A stretch of 64,000 bases of DNA from Cryptomeria japonica (GCF_030272615.1 NC_081408.1:409352889-409416888), one strand, 5' to 3'. Positions 1-13,580 are shown, counted from the stretch's first letter. Numbers and translations are program-made. Notes: a model not told the origin generated them from the sequence alone.

Positions 1-780
1 TTCTAAATTTTGGGACACTAACATTCCTACAAAGAGTGTTATAAGAATGAGAAACTTGACTCAAGTTACAACCTCTATTAAAGAATATGATAGTAAATTT
101 AATGAGGTACTTTGAAAATTGGAGGAGCTTAGAAATAGATTAGATGGAAGAGAATTTCATAAATATGCAGACCTAATTCAAATGGCCTCCCCAATAGAGG
201 CCCAAACATGGAGAACTCTAAAAAATGATAGTAATATTGAGATGTTAGAAAGCCTACAAGAGCAGGTGAAGATGTTAGCAATAAAAAAATCCATAAGTTA
301 ATTTGACCATCGGTGCATATGGTTTACATATTTAATAGGTAAGGTCATATCCAAAATGAATGTCATAAAAAAAATTAGTTACCACCAAAACACTCAACTT
401 ATTGTATTGTGCATATTGTCAAGACTAGGACCTTCACCTCAATGAAAATTGCCCTAAAGACAAACCTTTGATCCCACAATGGGGGAAATACTTGTTGCTT
501 GAATCACAATTGCACTTAAGAAGAAAAGGATGATGCAAGATACCAGATTACCCCCCTAGTAGGTTAACTGGAATGCCTACGCAGTTCAAAACAATCAAGG
601 ATAATAGGATGACAATAGAAACTCTAACTATAGAGGAGGTCGAGGTAGAGGCCAAGGATATAGAAGAATAAATGATGCTACTTGATTCAATAGTATTAAA
701 ATAGGTCAACTTGCAATCATGAGAGATGTTATCCAAAACTATAACAAAGCAACTCAAAGGCCATATAAATTCCCTTAAAA
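1..780 (+). pseudogene. Decayed retrotransposon gag remnant
   Basis: This is a broken gag-like coding stretch. The first 300 bases read as a gag capsid-like segment, with a polar helix-rich run around 60-300 and an in-frame stop near 114. A zinc-knuckle-like cluster of Cys, Cys, His and Cys follows around 405-455 but contains a stop and an extra residue. A short Arg-Gly-rich (RGG) stretch at about 610-670 resembles the nucleic-acid-binding tail of many plant gags. No protease or RT follows. The family (Ty3/gypsy or other) cannot be fixed, and the copy cannot encode a working protein. Confidence 0.4.
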
Positions 781-1407
781 ATCACTAGATAATAGATTTG
801 AGATTAACCATCTCCCCCTTTCTTCCTTGATCTACTATGAGCCATTTTGTGATTAGCTCAAAATTTAGGATTCCTTATCTCTCATTTTTCTAGTATACTT
901 GACTTGGAAATACATGCCTTCCATCCCTCTATTTCCTAATCGCCCATTCAATTAAAAAATTTCTTTTGTTCCTCAAAATCCTCGTGATACAATGATAAAC
1001 TCATTCTAAGACATTACCACTATCCCCCATATTACACATCATTATATAGACCATACTTGTCTTTTCTAGCAAATTTTCCTATTATTTCTTGTATTCAACA
1101 TTGCAAGATATATAATAAAGATGTAATTTTATAAATTTCTTGTTGTCTAGTGCATGAACAAGTAGAATTACACTTTAAAATGTATTGATGTAGGTCACCA
1201 ATCTTGAATGCCCTTGATATTTCTTTTTGCTTCTTTAAATTTTCCCATTCCTTATTTTTCCTTTTCTATTTCTCTTGATTAATTTTTTTTTTTTCTTTTG
1301 GGGTGAACCCACAATAGCGGGTTACACTTTTTTGCCAACTTTGACACTGCAATCATCATTTTCGAAAAATAAATAAAAATAAATAAATAATTAATTAATT
1401 AAAAATT

Positions 1408-1442
<35 letters not shown>

Positions 1443-2269
1443 TCAGATTCAAACACCTATTACTTCTAAACAATAAAGAATTTGTAGATGATGTGAATTG
1501 GTGATTTGTGTCATTTTGTATGTAGATTCTAAAAATAGTTTTTTCATAATTTTTGGAATCAATTTTCTTCCATTTTTCTATCTCCCTCGAAATCTAGTTT
1601 TTTTCAAAAAACAACAGTGATACTCACTTTGTATAGCATAACTTTTTTTTTATAATAGATATGAACATGATTCTTTCGAATTTGGTTTTGTAACATCTAT
1701 ATCCAGTGTTTGCAAATGGTTTTGTAACATTATATTCAATATTTTATATTCTATTAATATTTGAAGTTGAGTTAACTATTATTTTGATATATGTCCATTT
1801 GATATTACATAACTTGTTGTATATGTAACGAAAATCTTTTTTTTTGTTGGAAAGAGGACTTCAATACCTAGTGCGTAAATATTTTTTCAGAATTTTTTGG
1901 GTGACGTTTACTATTTTTCCATAGGAATTGAACAAAGAAGTTCATGTTCGGTGAAAAACCTACATTCATAACAAATAAAATAAAAATATATTAAAAATTA
2001 TACTATTTGGAAAGCTTATAATAAGGGCTAAATACTTAAAAAAACAAAATTTCTAAATGAATTCATTTGACCCCCCAAAAGCTAATGTAAAATTGGGTTT
2101 TTACCAGCATTTGATAGATGCAAAGGAGACTCCATTGCAAGTATGATTTAGAAGTAGAGAGGTTCTATCCAAGAAATTTTGATCTAAGAGCCTTTGATCT
2201 AACCCTCTTCAATTAATTACTTCAAATGGGACCTCTTAAAGCTTAAATCATTATTTTTCTAAAAAATGT
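781..2269. other. AT-rich spacer with poly-A tract
   Basis: I see no coding signal here. The stretch holds short T-runs and a 29-base A homopolymer at 1412-1440, preceded by AAATAAAT and TTAATTAA words at about 1365-1400. The A-tract could be the tail of a LINE or processed insert, but no target duplication or LINE-like coding sequence is visible beside it. Confidence 0.5.
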
Positions 2270-4440
2270 ATGATTTCAACAAAACTCAAGATGTACGAAA
2301 AAGTGGAAACCAAGATTGTGAGTTCACCCTTCGATACATTTTATTTTTATCATTATTGTCTCCCTTTGATTCCTATTTGCTACATGTATTTCATTCACCT
2401 TCACCTTGATCACTTTTTCTTCTTGATTATCTTTTACCATTTTCATTTTTCATTGGCTCTTATTTTTCTTGTTGATTATAGTTCATCCCTCTATGATCAA
2501 TTGTGGATGATGATTCATACTCATTTGTTATCATATGCTACTATTAAGACTAATTGTGGTCACATAATAAGATGTGGTTACAACTATTATGGTTTTTACA
2601 TCTTGACTATACCATTTTTATTTCCTATTGAATTTTCTTACCATATTGTGCTTTTGTGCTCTTATATTTTGTTCTTCAATAATATTGTCTTATTTTGAGA
2701 TAATTTTGCACTTCATTTTTTTTGGTGTGTGTCTCTCTCTTTATCCATTTTCCTCTTCTTCCTTTTTGGGTGCACTACATGATGAAATCTTCTTATGTCT
2801 TCATTATATCCTTCAATGTCATTATTTCTTCTCTCCTCTTCTTTCCCATTGACACATTATTCTTCTCCCTTGTTTCTTCTTTTGCTTCTCATCATCTGGA
2901 AGCATTTGTTTTATTTTCTTATACTTCATGGAATGACTTTAATGTCTTCATTCAAACCTTATCATTGACCTAATATTGCTCTTCTTCTCTAGGTATTTTC
3001 TCTTGTGTCTTTTTTATTCCTACGGGTCCACCACCTTTAGCATGGTATCATTTTATTATTTGTGGGAGACTAACCTCAAGGATCCCCTTTCATTTTATAT
3101 TCTCATCATTGTGCCACTTCATCACTTGAGAGAATGACATGCTCATTCACCATACAATTCTTCTCTCGAGGGCATGACCTTCATGTTTCCTCCTTCAACG
3201 CGTTCTCTCATCTTCTATCAATTGCCCTACATCATTTTATGTTCTTATTTCCTCATCATGTTCTTCAATTTCATCATCTTCTCCTCTCCTCTTGTTCCCT
3301 ATCATATCACACTATTATTATCCCTTGTTTATCATTGGATTATCATCTTCATATCATGAAGATTTTGTATTTTTTTTCTTATCCTTCTAGGCACAAGTTT
3401 AATGTCTTCATTCTAATCTTTCAAATTTACCTAATGTTTCATTTCTTTTATTGATTTTCTCTACTATATCTATTCTAATCTTAGTGGCTTACACTTTTCT
3501 CATCATATAATTTGACCATTTTTCAGAGCATAACCTAAGTAATTCCCTTTCTTATGATTCTCCTCACCTCTCTTCTCTTAGGGGAATGATTTTGATGTTC
3601 CCTTATTCAACATGTTCTCTCCTCTCACCAAAATTGTTGGGATTATTTCTTCCTTCTTCTCCTTCCCCCTCAACCACTATCATTAATCTAATTTAATCTC
3701 TTCATTCTTTTTTTCATGAGTTAACATATAAATAAAGAATATATCCTACATCATTCTTATCATTCATCCTTGATCCTAAACTTTGACAATAACTAGTCTT
3801 TGTCATCACTTTGCACCTAGACAGCTTGCTTATGTATCCTTGGTTTCTTGTATGTAATTTATATTCATAGGTTCTATAGACACTAAAAATTGGTAAATGT
3901 ATATGCTCTTCATTTTTAACCTAATCACCCATATGGTCTTGATTATTCACGTGATCTTGTCCCGCTTCCCCTTTCCCATTTTATGTCTCGTTGATATAAT
4001 TTTCTCCCCATTTCAAGTCTATCATATCATTTTTCCTTAAATTCATCCCCTTGGTGTTATTTTGTTCCCTTTTTGATCTAGTGATGTCGATTTGTCCCTA
4101 AACCTACTCTGATTAGGTCATTTTGCTTCTGTTTTGACCTTGTCGCTTCCTGCTTCCCATTTTTTGTCCCGTTGGCATCATTTTCTCCCAATTACTATTT
4201 TATGAAATAATTTTTACCTCTTCTCTTTCCCCATTGCATCACATCCATCCCTTTTCCATCCATTGACCTACTTGCACAAGGTTTACCCACTTTTACTTAC
4301 TTTTACTCGATTTGACCTAATTTTCCCATTTTCGCTCTATTATTCCTATTTTCTATTTGAACCATCCCATTTCTTCCTATTTTCACTCAATTTGACCAAA
4401 TTTGACTTGATTTGACTACATAAAGGTCTCTAGATGCCAA
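2270..4440. repeat. Pyrimidine-biased degenerate tandem repeat region
   Basis: For about 2.1 kb the plus strand is strongly C/T-rich. Open frames in it (for example 2270-2698) translate only to Phe, Leu, Ser and His-rich strings and are composition artefacts. Imperfect long-period repetition is visible: the stretch near 3169-3215 recurs at about 3580-3626, a spacing near 410 bases, and the phrase around 2935-2970 has a relative at about 3390-3425. A second repeated phrase at 3972 returns at 4153, about 180 bases on. It is probably decayed LTR or leader DNA. Confidence 0.45.
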
Positions 4441-4740
4441 TTTGAGTAATTTACCCTTTTAGATTTAGTTCATTAAACACTTGTATTAATAATTATTCTC
4501 CTTAATCATTTAATCATTCATCATTAATTATCTCTTTTAATATTAATTAAATAATCTATATTATTTAATTAATTTTGAATTCTACACTTTAATTAAATAA
4601 TTTTAATTAATTAATTAAATGTTCAATTTTTATCTCCTATAATTGAATAATTTATTTAAATTATCTGATTAGCTAATCATGTCATCATAATTAAATAAAT
4701 ATCTTTATTTATTTAATTATTTATCTCCTAATTTTTTAAA
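4441..4740. repeat. AATTAAAT-type AT block
   Basis: This is a dense run of TTAATTAAAT and TTATTTAATT words. Very similar blocks sit in the first 300 bases of the three TAT-type LTRs in this window, near 17050, 28940 and 44595. By analogy this may be the U3 part of a degraded LTR, but I could not find its TG/CA ends or a duplicate. Confidence 0.4.
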
Positions 4741-5670
4741 TGGAAACAAATATTTTATTTGTTTTATGTGATTTTCCCCAAATCTTCCTAATTTTTGAAA
4801 ATGGGAAACTAATATCCTCTTTGATTTTTGAAAATCTATCTTTTTGGAAATATCTCATATATCTTAATTTTAAATTTAAAAATAAGGTATGCATCTTCAA
4901 AAAAAATCTTTTTTCTTTTTCTTCACTTTTTTCTCATCACCTTCATCCTTCCTCGAACGGTATCTCTATCATGCGCTCATTGAGGTCCCTCCATCTAATA
5001 AAAAATCCTTTTAACCTTGTTCATCCATCAAGTCTTGAATTTTTTATAAATTAGGACTTTTTTCATCAATCAAATCATTTAATTTCATGCATTGTATAAT
5101 GTAATTTTCTTGTTATTATTCAGTCAAATTGTCTAGCAATCTAATTTTAGCATTGTCATTCTATCCAATTAATCTTATTTAATGTATTGTTACTATGGTT
5201 GATAATCTAGTAATTAGCATCATCATTTTGTCATTCAATCACGTTCCTAGTAAATTTCACCTATCCCATCCTTGCTTTCACTTTTTATTTGCATCAACAT
5301 GATCAAAGCAACATATCAAAATTAGAGATGAAAGGAAGAACATCAAAGTTAAACTGAAGGAGCATACACAAATGATTTTCATCTTAATTTAGGTTTCATT
5401 TGAGTAGTTATTTCATTGGTTAGATTAGGATAGATTAGTATGTTTGATTAAATATTTCATGATTAGCTTAGTTTTTATCTTGCATGCTTTGGTTTCATTG
5501 TTCTAACCATTCCCCAAATCTTTTCCTAATCAAAATCTAGTAAACCCAATGTGAAACACGTGTCTAATTTAACATCTTTGTGAGTTTCTCATTATTTGCA
5601 GGTGTTTGAGAAGCAATTTTCCATTAAAAAAATCAAGACTTTCCTCTTTCATTTCCTCAGACATAACATT
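4741..5670. other. No gene seen
   Basis: This is AT-rich non-coding sequence. One 104-codon open frame at 4740-5054 is rich in Phe, Leu and Ser and matches nothing I recognise. The interval lies between an LTR-like AT block and the first motif array, so it may be the R-U5 part and leader of a decayed element. Confidence 0.4.
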
Positions 5671-5836
5671 TGTGCAGTTGGTACCTAGAACTACACAGAT
5701 GGTTCATAGAGTTACATAGTTGGTTAATAGAGTTGTGTAGTTGGTCAATAGAGTTGCATAGTTGGTCAAGAGAGTTGCACAATTAGTCAATAGAGTTGTG
5801 CAATTGGTTCACATAATTGTGCAGTTGGTTAGACTA
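5671..5836 (+). repeat. Motif array, GTTGGTCAATAGAGTTG type, cluster 1
   Basis: About eight degenerate copies of a roughly 24-base unit follow each other. The core reads GTTGGTCAATAGAGTTG followed by a variable TGCA or TGCAATT-like piece. Units differ at one to four positions and the period slips by a base or two. A second cluster of the same word lies about 1 kb downstream, as in the leaders of the two better preserved TAT elements in this window. Confidence 0.7.
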
Positions 5837-5964
5837 TTTGATTTTCATTATTGATGACTAACATGCATAGTTTTTGATAATTCAATGTATCACATGTAGA
5901 AATTTCATTAATTGGAGTTTGTACTTGCAGATTTTGGAAGACCTATCATGTGCATGCTATATTT

Positions 5965-6290
5965 TGAAGTTTAATTTTAGTTACAATCTTCATCTTAGTC
6001 ATAATTAGGGGTTGAAAAACTTTCAATTTCAATTACAATCTTCATCTTAGTCATAATTAGGGGTTAATGAACTTTCAATTTCAGTTACAATCTTCATCCT
6101 AGTCATATTTAGGGTTTAATGAACTTTCATTTTCACTTATAATCTTCATTTATATCTAATTAGGAGGCTAATTGAGTTTCATTTCAAGTTCATGATCTTA
6201 ATTTAGATCTAATTAGGAGGATAATTGAGTTTCATTTCAAGTTCTCAATCTTCATCTAGTTCTAATTAGGAGAGAAATTCACTCTTTTGA
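5965..6290 (+). repeat. Minisatellite, about 60-base unit
   Basis: About five to six tandem copies carry the phrases CAATCTTCATCTTAGT, AATTAGGGG and GAACTTTCA in fixed order. The first three copies are close to each other. The later ones diverge and change AATTAGGGG to AATTAGGAGG. The block lies between the two clusters of the GGTCAATAGAG array. Confidence 0.75.
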
Positions 6291-6752
6291 TTACGATTGC
6301 AATCTCACATAGCTTAAACAGGAGGGTTTCAATTTTGAAAATTATTCAAAATGGTTATCCCTAGTGAGGACAATCTCCCAATGCTTCATCCCAACCTAGG
6401 ATTTCAAGACAAACAAGAAGACATTATCTCTGAGTTAAATACCCTTACTTGGAACGCAAAAATTGGCTTCAGAGAGTACATGTGTACAAACATTTTTTCT
6501 TAAATAGAGAGGAAGAATGAGCACAACATCTTGAAGAATCCCTACGTAGAGAATGAGAACAAAAACAAGAACAACAAAGACAACGAGAACAATAATGTCA
6601 ACAAAAAATTTAAGCAGTTACTAAACCTACTCAATAAGATTTGAAACTTTATGTTTCATCAATTTCAATCATTGTATATTTAATTTGCTATTTTACATCA
6701 TCAATTTGTGAAATTGACTTGAATTACTTTTTGATTTGAAGGTGGAGCTTAG
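6291..6752 (+). other. Short coding-like scrap, Asn/Lys/Glu-rich
   Basis: No intact gene is present. From about 6345 to 6640 one reading frame gives a polar peptide with a single stop and an Asn/Lys/Glu-rich tail, as seen in some gag linker regions. The tail is low complexity, so homology cannot be claimed. Confidence 0.2.
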
Positions 6753-6858
6753 AGCTGTGAAGTTGGTTCATAGAATTGCACAATTGGTCAATAGAAAAAT
6801 GCATTTGGTCAATAGAGTTGTGCATTTGGTCAATAGAATAGTGCAATTGGTCTATGTA
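6753..6858 (+). repeat. Motif array, GTTGGTCAATAGAGTTG type, cluster 2
   Basis: About five copies of the cluster-1 unit occur in the same orientation, here reading TGCATTTGGTCAATAGA or TGCAATTGGTCAATAGA. The two clusters are about 920 bases apart, which parallels the two-cluster layout in the leaders of the inner and outer elements. Confidence 0.7.
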
Positions 6859-9198
6859 CCTACTATTTTGTTTAAAGGGAATAAATGTGTGTGTTTTGTA
6901 TTTTGAGTGCTTACTTGTTTTGTAGGGTGAGCCCACTATTGCATCAAGTATCTTTTCCACTCACCTTTGGGATCTTGGGAGAAAGTGAAAGGTGACAATG
7001 ATACCCGCTTTTTCTTTTTTATAGAGGATTATTTTTGTGAGGATTATATCACCTCACGAGGTTATTTCAAAATAGGAATATCTCTCAGGATTTCATCACC
7101 TCTTAGTGATTTATGAGCGGTATCTCTCTTTGGGAGGCTATATAAAAGGCTTTTCCAAAAGGTTTCTTGTAGCTGAAGTGCAATCTGAATTGAAGTCTTC
7201 TGATAAGGGTTATTAGAGCTTTAAGTATCTCGCATGACATCCACATACCAACTTTATTCCTCAAAGAATTACTATGAACCAGTATTTTAGTACCCTAAAT
7301 CTGCATATTAGTAACATTGCTACTATTCATTATAAAGACAAAATTTTCCTCGGTTCACAAAATCTCTAGATCCTTGAGGAAAATAGATTTGGTGTGCTCG
7401 TTCCATGGAGGGGAGCTAGTGTCACCAATATATCTAACTATCCACTTTGTTTTAGTATTTAGATTTATCTGAGTGGGGACTCAACAAGTAGTTTCCCCTT
7501 TCCAACCTAGGCAATGCATGCTTCAAAAGTGATTTTATTCTTTTAATACCAGTAAAATCTAGGCTAATTTAGGCCCCTTCCTCAACTCTATGTGTGTTTC
7601 AGACTCAAGTCACAAAAAACCATTTCTTTCTTCTTTGGCTTCTATGACTATTCATGCTAAACATTATCATTTACAAGATTCAACTTGTCCAAAAGACTTC
7701 AAACATTTCAAAGCAATCAAACAAAGAAACTTGTCTGACTTTTCTAACAAATTCAAACATTGCAAAAACTCAAACTATCTCAAATATCATAAAAAATTGT
7801 CTCAATCATACAAAGATTCCACTATAGAGTTGCATATTTGCATATTCGCATATTCATCATCCTAAAACCATATCATAAGTTTTGCATAAGTCATAAGTTT
7901 TCTCATGTCTTAAGTTCATTCCCATTTTCTCCATATCATTTCATAATAGCTGCATGTTATCTCATGCCATAGGTTTTGCATAAATCTTAGATTCACACCA
8001 AGATCATTTCTTAATAGTTTGCTTAAGTGTCCATATCCTAAGTTTAAAATCTTAATTTTATCCTAAAAATCATTTCTAGAGAGAACTTGTATAATTGTCA
8101 AAAATCTTAAGTCCTAGATTCATTTGATGCAAAAAATATTAGGATAGACTTCATCATCTTTCTTTTGTGATAGATTCATCTTTGAATTATCCCCATTATC
8201 ACCTTAGATTATCTTTACATAGTATCACATTTCACCTAAGTCATAGGTTCACTTATCATTTTAATTAGCATCATTATCCTTATTTTAAATCTTATCATTT
8301 CCTTAGTGTCAATTTTCATTTTTCCCTTAGACCATAAAAACAAAATTTTGGAATCCAAGAATATCAAATCTTAGGGCCAAAACCTTGTGTTGTTGTGGAA
8401 GAAGTCAAAACCTTATCAAAATTTTATCTATTATCAACACTATCAGGTCAAACCCTAGCTCATTAGTATAGCAATGGGTACAACTTTGTCCATTATCATA
8501 ATCTTTTCCCTTTGTCCTTTAGAGGTCTCGACTTTGTTACAATTTCCTCAAGGTCACATCTTTAGGTTTGTAGTCTCAAAGATTCCAAGAATCTCAAAAA
8601 TAACAAAAACATAGGTTCATTATCCTTAATTTGCATCTTTCTCATTTTCCCAAAATTTTACAACACAACAAAAATATTAGGTGCATTAAGTTGCATTTGT
8701 CCATATTTTCTCCCAAAATCTCAAAAAAATCAAAATAAGAAATGAGGTGCATAATCTTCCATATATTATTGCATTTGTCCATTTTCAAAAATCTCAAAAA
8801 TCCAAAAACCTAGCTTACTCATCCTTAGTTGTATTTGTACATTCTCAAAATCCAAAAAAAGTTAGGGTTGTATTTGTCATCCATAGGTGCATCTAATTTC
8901 ATTTGAAAATATCAAAGATTCCAAGAAAATTCAACAAAAAAATTAAAACATTGGCCCATTTTAATCACCAAACATCAATGATCTTTGTCCAAAACAAGCA
9001 TAATGATTCAACATTACCAGTATAGTAGAGAAAGAAACCTTCCAATGGAAAGAGAATCATCCCCATATCAACTTTCATAGTCTCATGGGACTATGCCATT
9101 GCAATCAACCAATAAATCATGTCAATTCAACATATACATGTCCCAAAATGTGCATCAAACTTATCATGACCAAATAAAGTGAAGAGACTAGATCCCAG
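6859..9198. other. Leader-like non-coding DNA with word repeats
   Basis: I recognise no gene. The stretch repeats short words such as CATAAGTTTTGCATAAG (7865-7990) and CTCAAAAATC (8590-8830). A 91-codon frame at 7590-7865 is Lys/His/Ser-rich and has no recognisable domain. A phrase of about 36 bases at 7587-7622 recurs almost unchanged at 9730-9766. Position and composition suit the long leader of a decayed TAT-type element. Confidence 0.35.
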
Positions 9199-10625
9199 AT
9201 GTCCAAACTATTTCAAAAATTTAAAGGTCCAAATACGAACTTAGAGCCAGTTGGCGTACAAGATCACATTGAAATATCAAACATATCAGCTCTCCTCTCA
9301 CAAATAAACATGAGAACCCAATTTCAAACAATAAACACAAATCAAATGTCATTTGATCAAATTCCAAATCAAACCTCATACAATCAAGTCCCAACTCAAA
9401 CCTTGTTCAATCAAGTCTTAAATAAAACCTCACTAGGCCAAGTCTCATATCAAACTTTGTTCAATCATATCTCAAATCAAAACTTGATCAAACCAACACA
9501 ACCATAGTTTGGTATAATTCAACAAGGTCCAACACCAAAAATTGAACCAATTTTTATTCTAATACAACCAAGTGCTCATCAAGCAGCTACACAACTCCTA
9601 GTGCCACAAGTAATTGTGAAAACAAGTTAACCCCTACCAAGGTCACATTCAATTACACAACTGATTTTGCATCTAGTGGCATCACATGTTAGTGAACATC
9701 CTCTTATGTCCTTTTATGTCCTCTTATGGCTTCTATGTGTGTTTCAGAGTCAAGTCACAAAAAACCCTTTGGACATCAACCAAATGTATTCAATGAGTCA
9801 TCTATCATGCAACAAGGCCAATCAACAAAAACCTTGCAACATGCAAACATTGGATCGATATCACAAACAAGATTGCCCAAACAATGAAAAACGCCAACCT
9901 AAACTTTGTGATAGTTTGCTTTAGCAAATAGGTTGCACATAAGAGATTATTTTTTAATATGGTCATCTACCCATGTCTAGCAATGGCTCATCTACTCATA
10001 AATAAATTGACTCTCAAGTAGCCTTCATGTCTCCCACCATTTTCACACCTCCTAAGGTTTCACAAGAGAAGTCTACACCATCTCCATCAAATGACATAGC
10101 CAATGATGCAACCACCCAAGGGCTATCCACGATAGGTTTCCAAGCTAATCCAATTCATGATTCAAGTCCCTTCCATGCTTCAAAAATACAAGACTCAATC
10201 ACACCATATGCTCCCCTTCGAGAGAGTTCCATGTATTTCTATCACCCTTATGTCAAAACATTGATTCCTTCCCAGAATCCCCCACGCATATTCAAAATCA
10301 TACCCCATGTTAAGAGGATGATCCATAAAATAAAGAAATAAGTCTTGAGATAGATCAAGATCTTACAGCTTTCCCATTGCATCCAACATTTGACCAAGAT
10401 CTCATTTCCTTTGATGATTCTACTATCCTTGACCATCCTATCCATGGTGATTCCTCTCCGTCTCAAGAACACACTGTCTTTCCATGTCCTATTGACACTC
10501 CACTTCCTAATAAAGATCATGACATCTCTTCCATCTTTCCTAATGATTCCATTCAAAATCAAGAGAAAAACATTGTTAAATGGAGTCCAATGATCCTCTT
10601 CTAAGTCAAGATCAAATTATCCCTT
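9199..10625 (+). pseudogene. Decayed gag/linker segment, Gln-Asn and Pro-Ser rich
   Basis: Three broken frames (about 9199-9507, 9667-9924 and 10027-10604) encode polar, low-complexity protein. The first has tandem copies of a motif close to NQVPxQTLFNQ, and the last is rich in Pro, Ser and Asp with repeated HD and DP pairs. No Retrotrans_gag core is recognisable. The last frame runs up to the 4.83 kb insertion at 10626. Reading across one copy of the CCCTT target duplication keeps a frame open into the acidic Pro-rich segment at 15464. Both therefore belong to one ancestral coding region, probably the gag-to-RT stretch of a TAT-type element. Confidence 0.4.
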
Positions 10626-13339
10626 TGTTGGTGCCCAAAACGACATATTGGAAAACCCAAAGACTTGCCAAATCCTCAAGCAGTCCAATCAGCCTTGGCC
10701 AACAAATAGGGATAGTCAAAGACTAAATCCCTCTTCACTTTAGACTCCACTAAACCTAGGTGGGTGTACCTCACAATCTCAAGCACAAAAGATTATTTAA
10801 AGTGGATTTAAGCTTTTTAGCAAATTACAAACTGGCAAATTGTTGTCTGCAATTATGATTTATTATGTGCTTTAAATAAATGCCCTCGAAAAGAAATGAT
10901 TGTGAATGTATATTGAAAATGAGATTTCTTTCAGGACCTAAAATGCATAGATTAGTTCATATAGGATTTGGGAATAATGTTTTTCTATCAAGGACCTTGA
11001 ATGCATACAGATCAAAACCTTGAAAAATCAATAATAGACCAGTGCCTCTATCCAAGGATATATATGACACTTTGTGGATAGATTATCTTATCAACTCAAG
11101 AGACAATTTCTCATCGGCTATGAAGGTTCAGTATGTGTTACACAAACAATAAGAACTCAATCTTTCACTTAATGCAACAGCATGTGATTCACATCATAGA
11201 AAATCTATACACAGATCTATCAAGAGGACAAAGATAATCATCAACACAAAAGTGTGCAAAATATTTGGAAAAGAAACAGCAAACCTTGTATATTAACCTT
11301 CAGGAAATGATTGCATACATAAGATGCACTTGCAGATACTCTATTACAAATTGCTTGCATAAAATGGTACTTCTTCTTCCTACAGACTTCCCTAGTACAA
11401 ATGGCTTTCAGTCCTTACAGCAACATGATGTTCTATGAAAATCTCCCCTTTCCTCTATAAAATTGACTCCCTTTAAACATATAAATCAACAGGCACATAT
11501 GAAAGGACACACCCTTTCAGACATGGGAGGGAGTTACAAACAATTGCCTTCCCAAAGGACACACCCTTTGGTTTACAAAGATAATTACAAGAAAACCCTA
11601 AAATATTCATACTAATGATGCTTTAATAATGTATATCTTATTCTCCGCCTTGATACAACTCCTCGGCAAATAGTCATCATCTTCTCAATATCTCGTGTGC
11701 ATTAGACAAACCAATCAAATCCCTTTGATTTGACCATTAACAATATCTTACCTTTGATTAGGTAATAATCCTTTATGTAAAATACTTGTCTTAGGATATT
11801 CACTTAAATCAAAGTATTTTATACTTGTAATAATTAAATGCCCTAATAATAGTTCTCATTAAATAACATAAGGTAAAAGATTTTATATAGCAAATAAAAG
11901 CATATACTTCCCTGTGTAAAAATGATATTCGTGGAAAAACTTCTAATACCTCTTCACCTTTTAGGGAAATCTAAAATATGTTGGAAATATTTTATCACAC
12001 AAACATACCCTTGCAAATACAAATCAAACCATTAAGTACATGATATGAATAATATACCCTAATAAAAATATTCAATTTATACACATAAAGCAAAAAATAT
12101 GCATATGAAAGGATTGCATTATAACATTAATATTCATCTTTAATAAATGCAATTTCATCACTTTGTTTGTGGTAAAAGTACATTTTCTCAAAATAACAAT
12201 AATTACACTTTAATGATTAAAAACATTATAATTATTTACCCTAATGTAAAAAGTGTTCAATCCAATAATTAGGGTAAACATATCTATAGAAGAAAAATCA
12301 TTTATTCTATAATTCATTACTTTTACTATATGTCAAAAGGCATTTATAAATAAACTGTAATTACTTTCTTTGACCAAGATATTGCCTTATCAAAAAACAA
12401 TACAATATAGAAAATAAAATAATGATTTTCCCCTTTTGGTAAAAATGTATCCTTTAGTAATCAATAATATTCACATTATGTTTTTTGAAAAATAAAAGAT
12501 ATTTACCCTAATATAAATGATTCAATGGATTTTAAAAGGGTAAAATATATCATAAAATGATTTGATTATTTTATAATACAACAATTAAACCAATCAAATT
12601 CATTGATAAATCATATATCACTCTTGATTAGGTTTTGCTTTTGTAAGATTAATAATCCCCTTTTTTATATAAACACTTTTTTTTTTAAATAATCCATTTG
12701 CATCTAAGTATTTTAAACCTTTGAAAAAATATTACTTATAAAAGAAGGCGTTCATCCTCTGGCTTTAATATTCAAAAACAATAAATTTCACCCTAATGTA
12801 TATATTTTTATTTTAATGAATTAGGGTAAAAAAGATCATTCAAATGAAAAAAATACAAGATGGCATGCTAAATGTTTAAAGGTCACTCAAGTCACGTATG
12901 TCAAATGCATTTTTCTTTTTTGACAAAATGAACGCCTTAGTACTATCTAAAAAATAATAAATAATATTAAAATATTATTTACATCAAAATATAATAGATA
13001 GAGTTACTTTCCAATATGTTTTTACAAATGATAAAGCTATATCCCAAATCATAATATCATAACATTATATTAAATTTAGGTAGGAAATACTTCCTATTGT
13101 CATGTTGTCATAATTTCCTTCTTGACAAAATATATTTCTTTATACTCTCTAGAAGGCAATAACATTGAAATATTATCATGACTATATCATATGTTATAAA
13201 TAAATTTTCCTCAAAATACTTTTGCAAATAATAAACATTATATCCAAAATAGAATATCAAAACATTATGATTGGATAAGGAATACTCCCTCGGAAAATCT
13301 ATTTACTCTTGCGTGCAACATCTTCCACTTGATTTCCAT

Positions 13340-13580
13340 CGGTGTAGCTTTCCAATGTTGAGGTAGCACATTTTTAGTTATGTCGATACCTGATGGGAAA
13401 AATAATCTTCTCCTCCTTACCATCGGGATAACATATTTTTAGTTGTTCTGATCTCCTGATGAGAAGAAAAATAAATGAAACATTAATGTTATGTCATCGG
13501 CATAACATTTCTCCATCGGGATAGGTATTTTTCTATTACCCCGATGCCCGATGACTCATTTAGGGTTAGGGTGACGGATT
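13340..13580. repeat. Interspersed CATCGGGATAACAT words
   Basis: The words CATCGGGATA, CGATGCCCGATGA and CATCGGCATAACAT recur four to five times within about 240 bases just beyond the antisense gene-like fragment. They include partial inverted copies. Their role is unknown. Confidence 0.4.

Noticed and set aside
1412-1440. Poly-A tail of a LINE or processed pseudogene
   Set aside because: No coding sequence ends before it and no flanking duplication is visible, so it is noted only as a homopolymer.
2270-3454. Open frames up to 142 codons in the C/T-rich region
   Set aside because: Their Phe/Leu/Ser/His-rich translations follow from base composition, overlap in several frames and show no domain.
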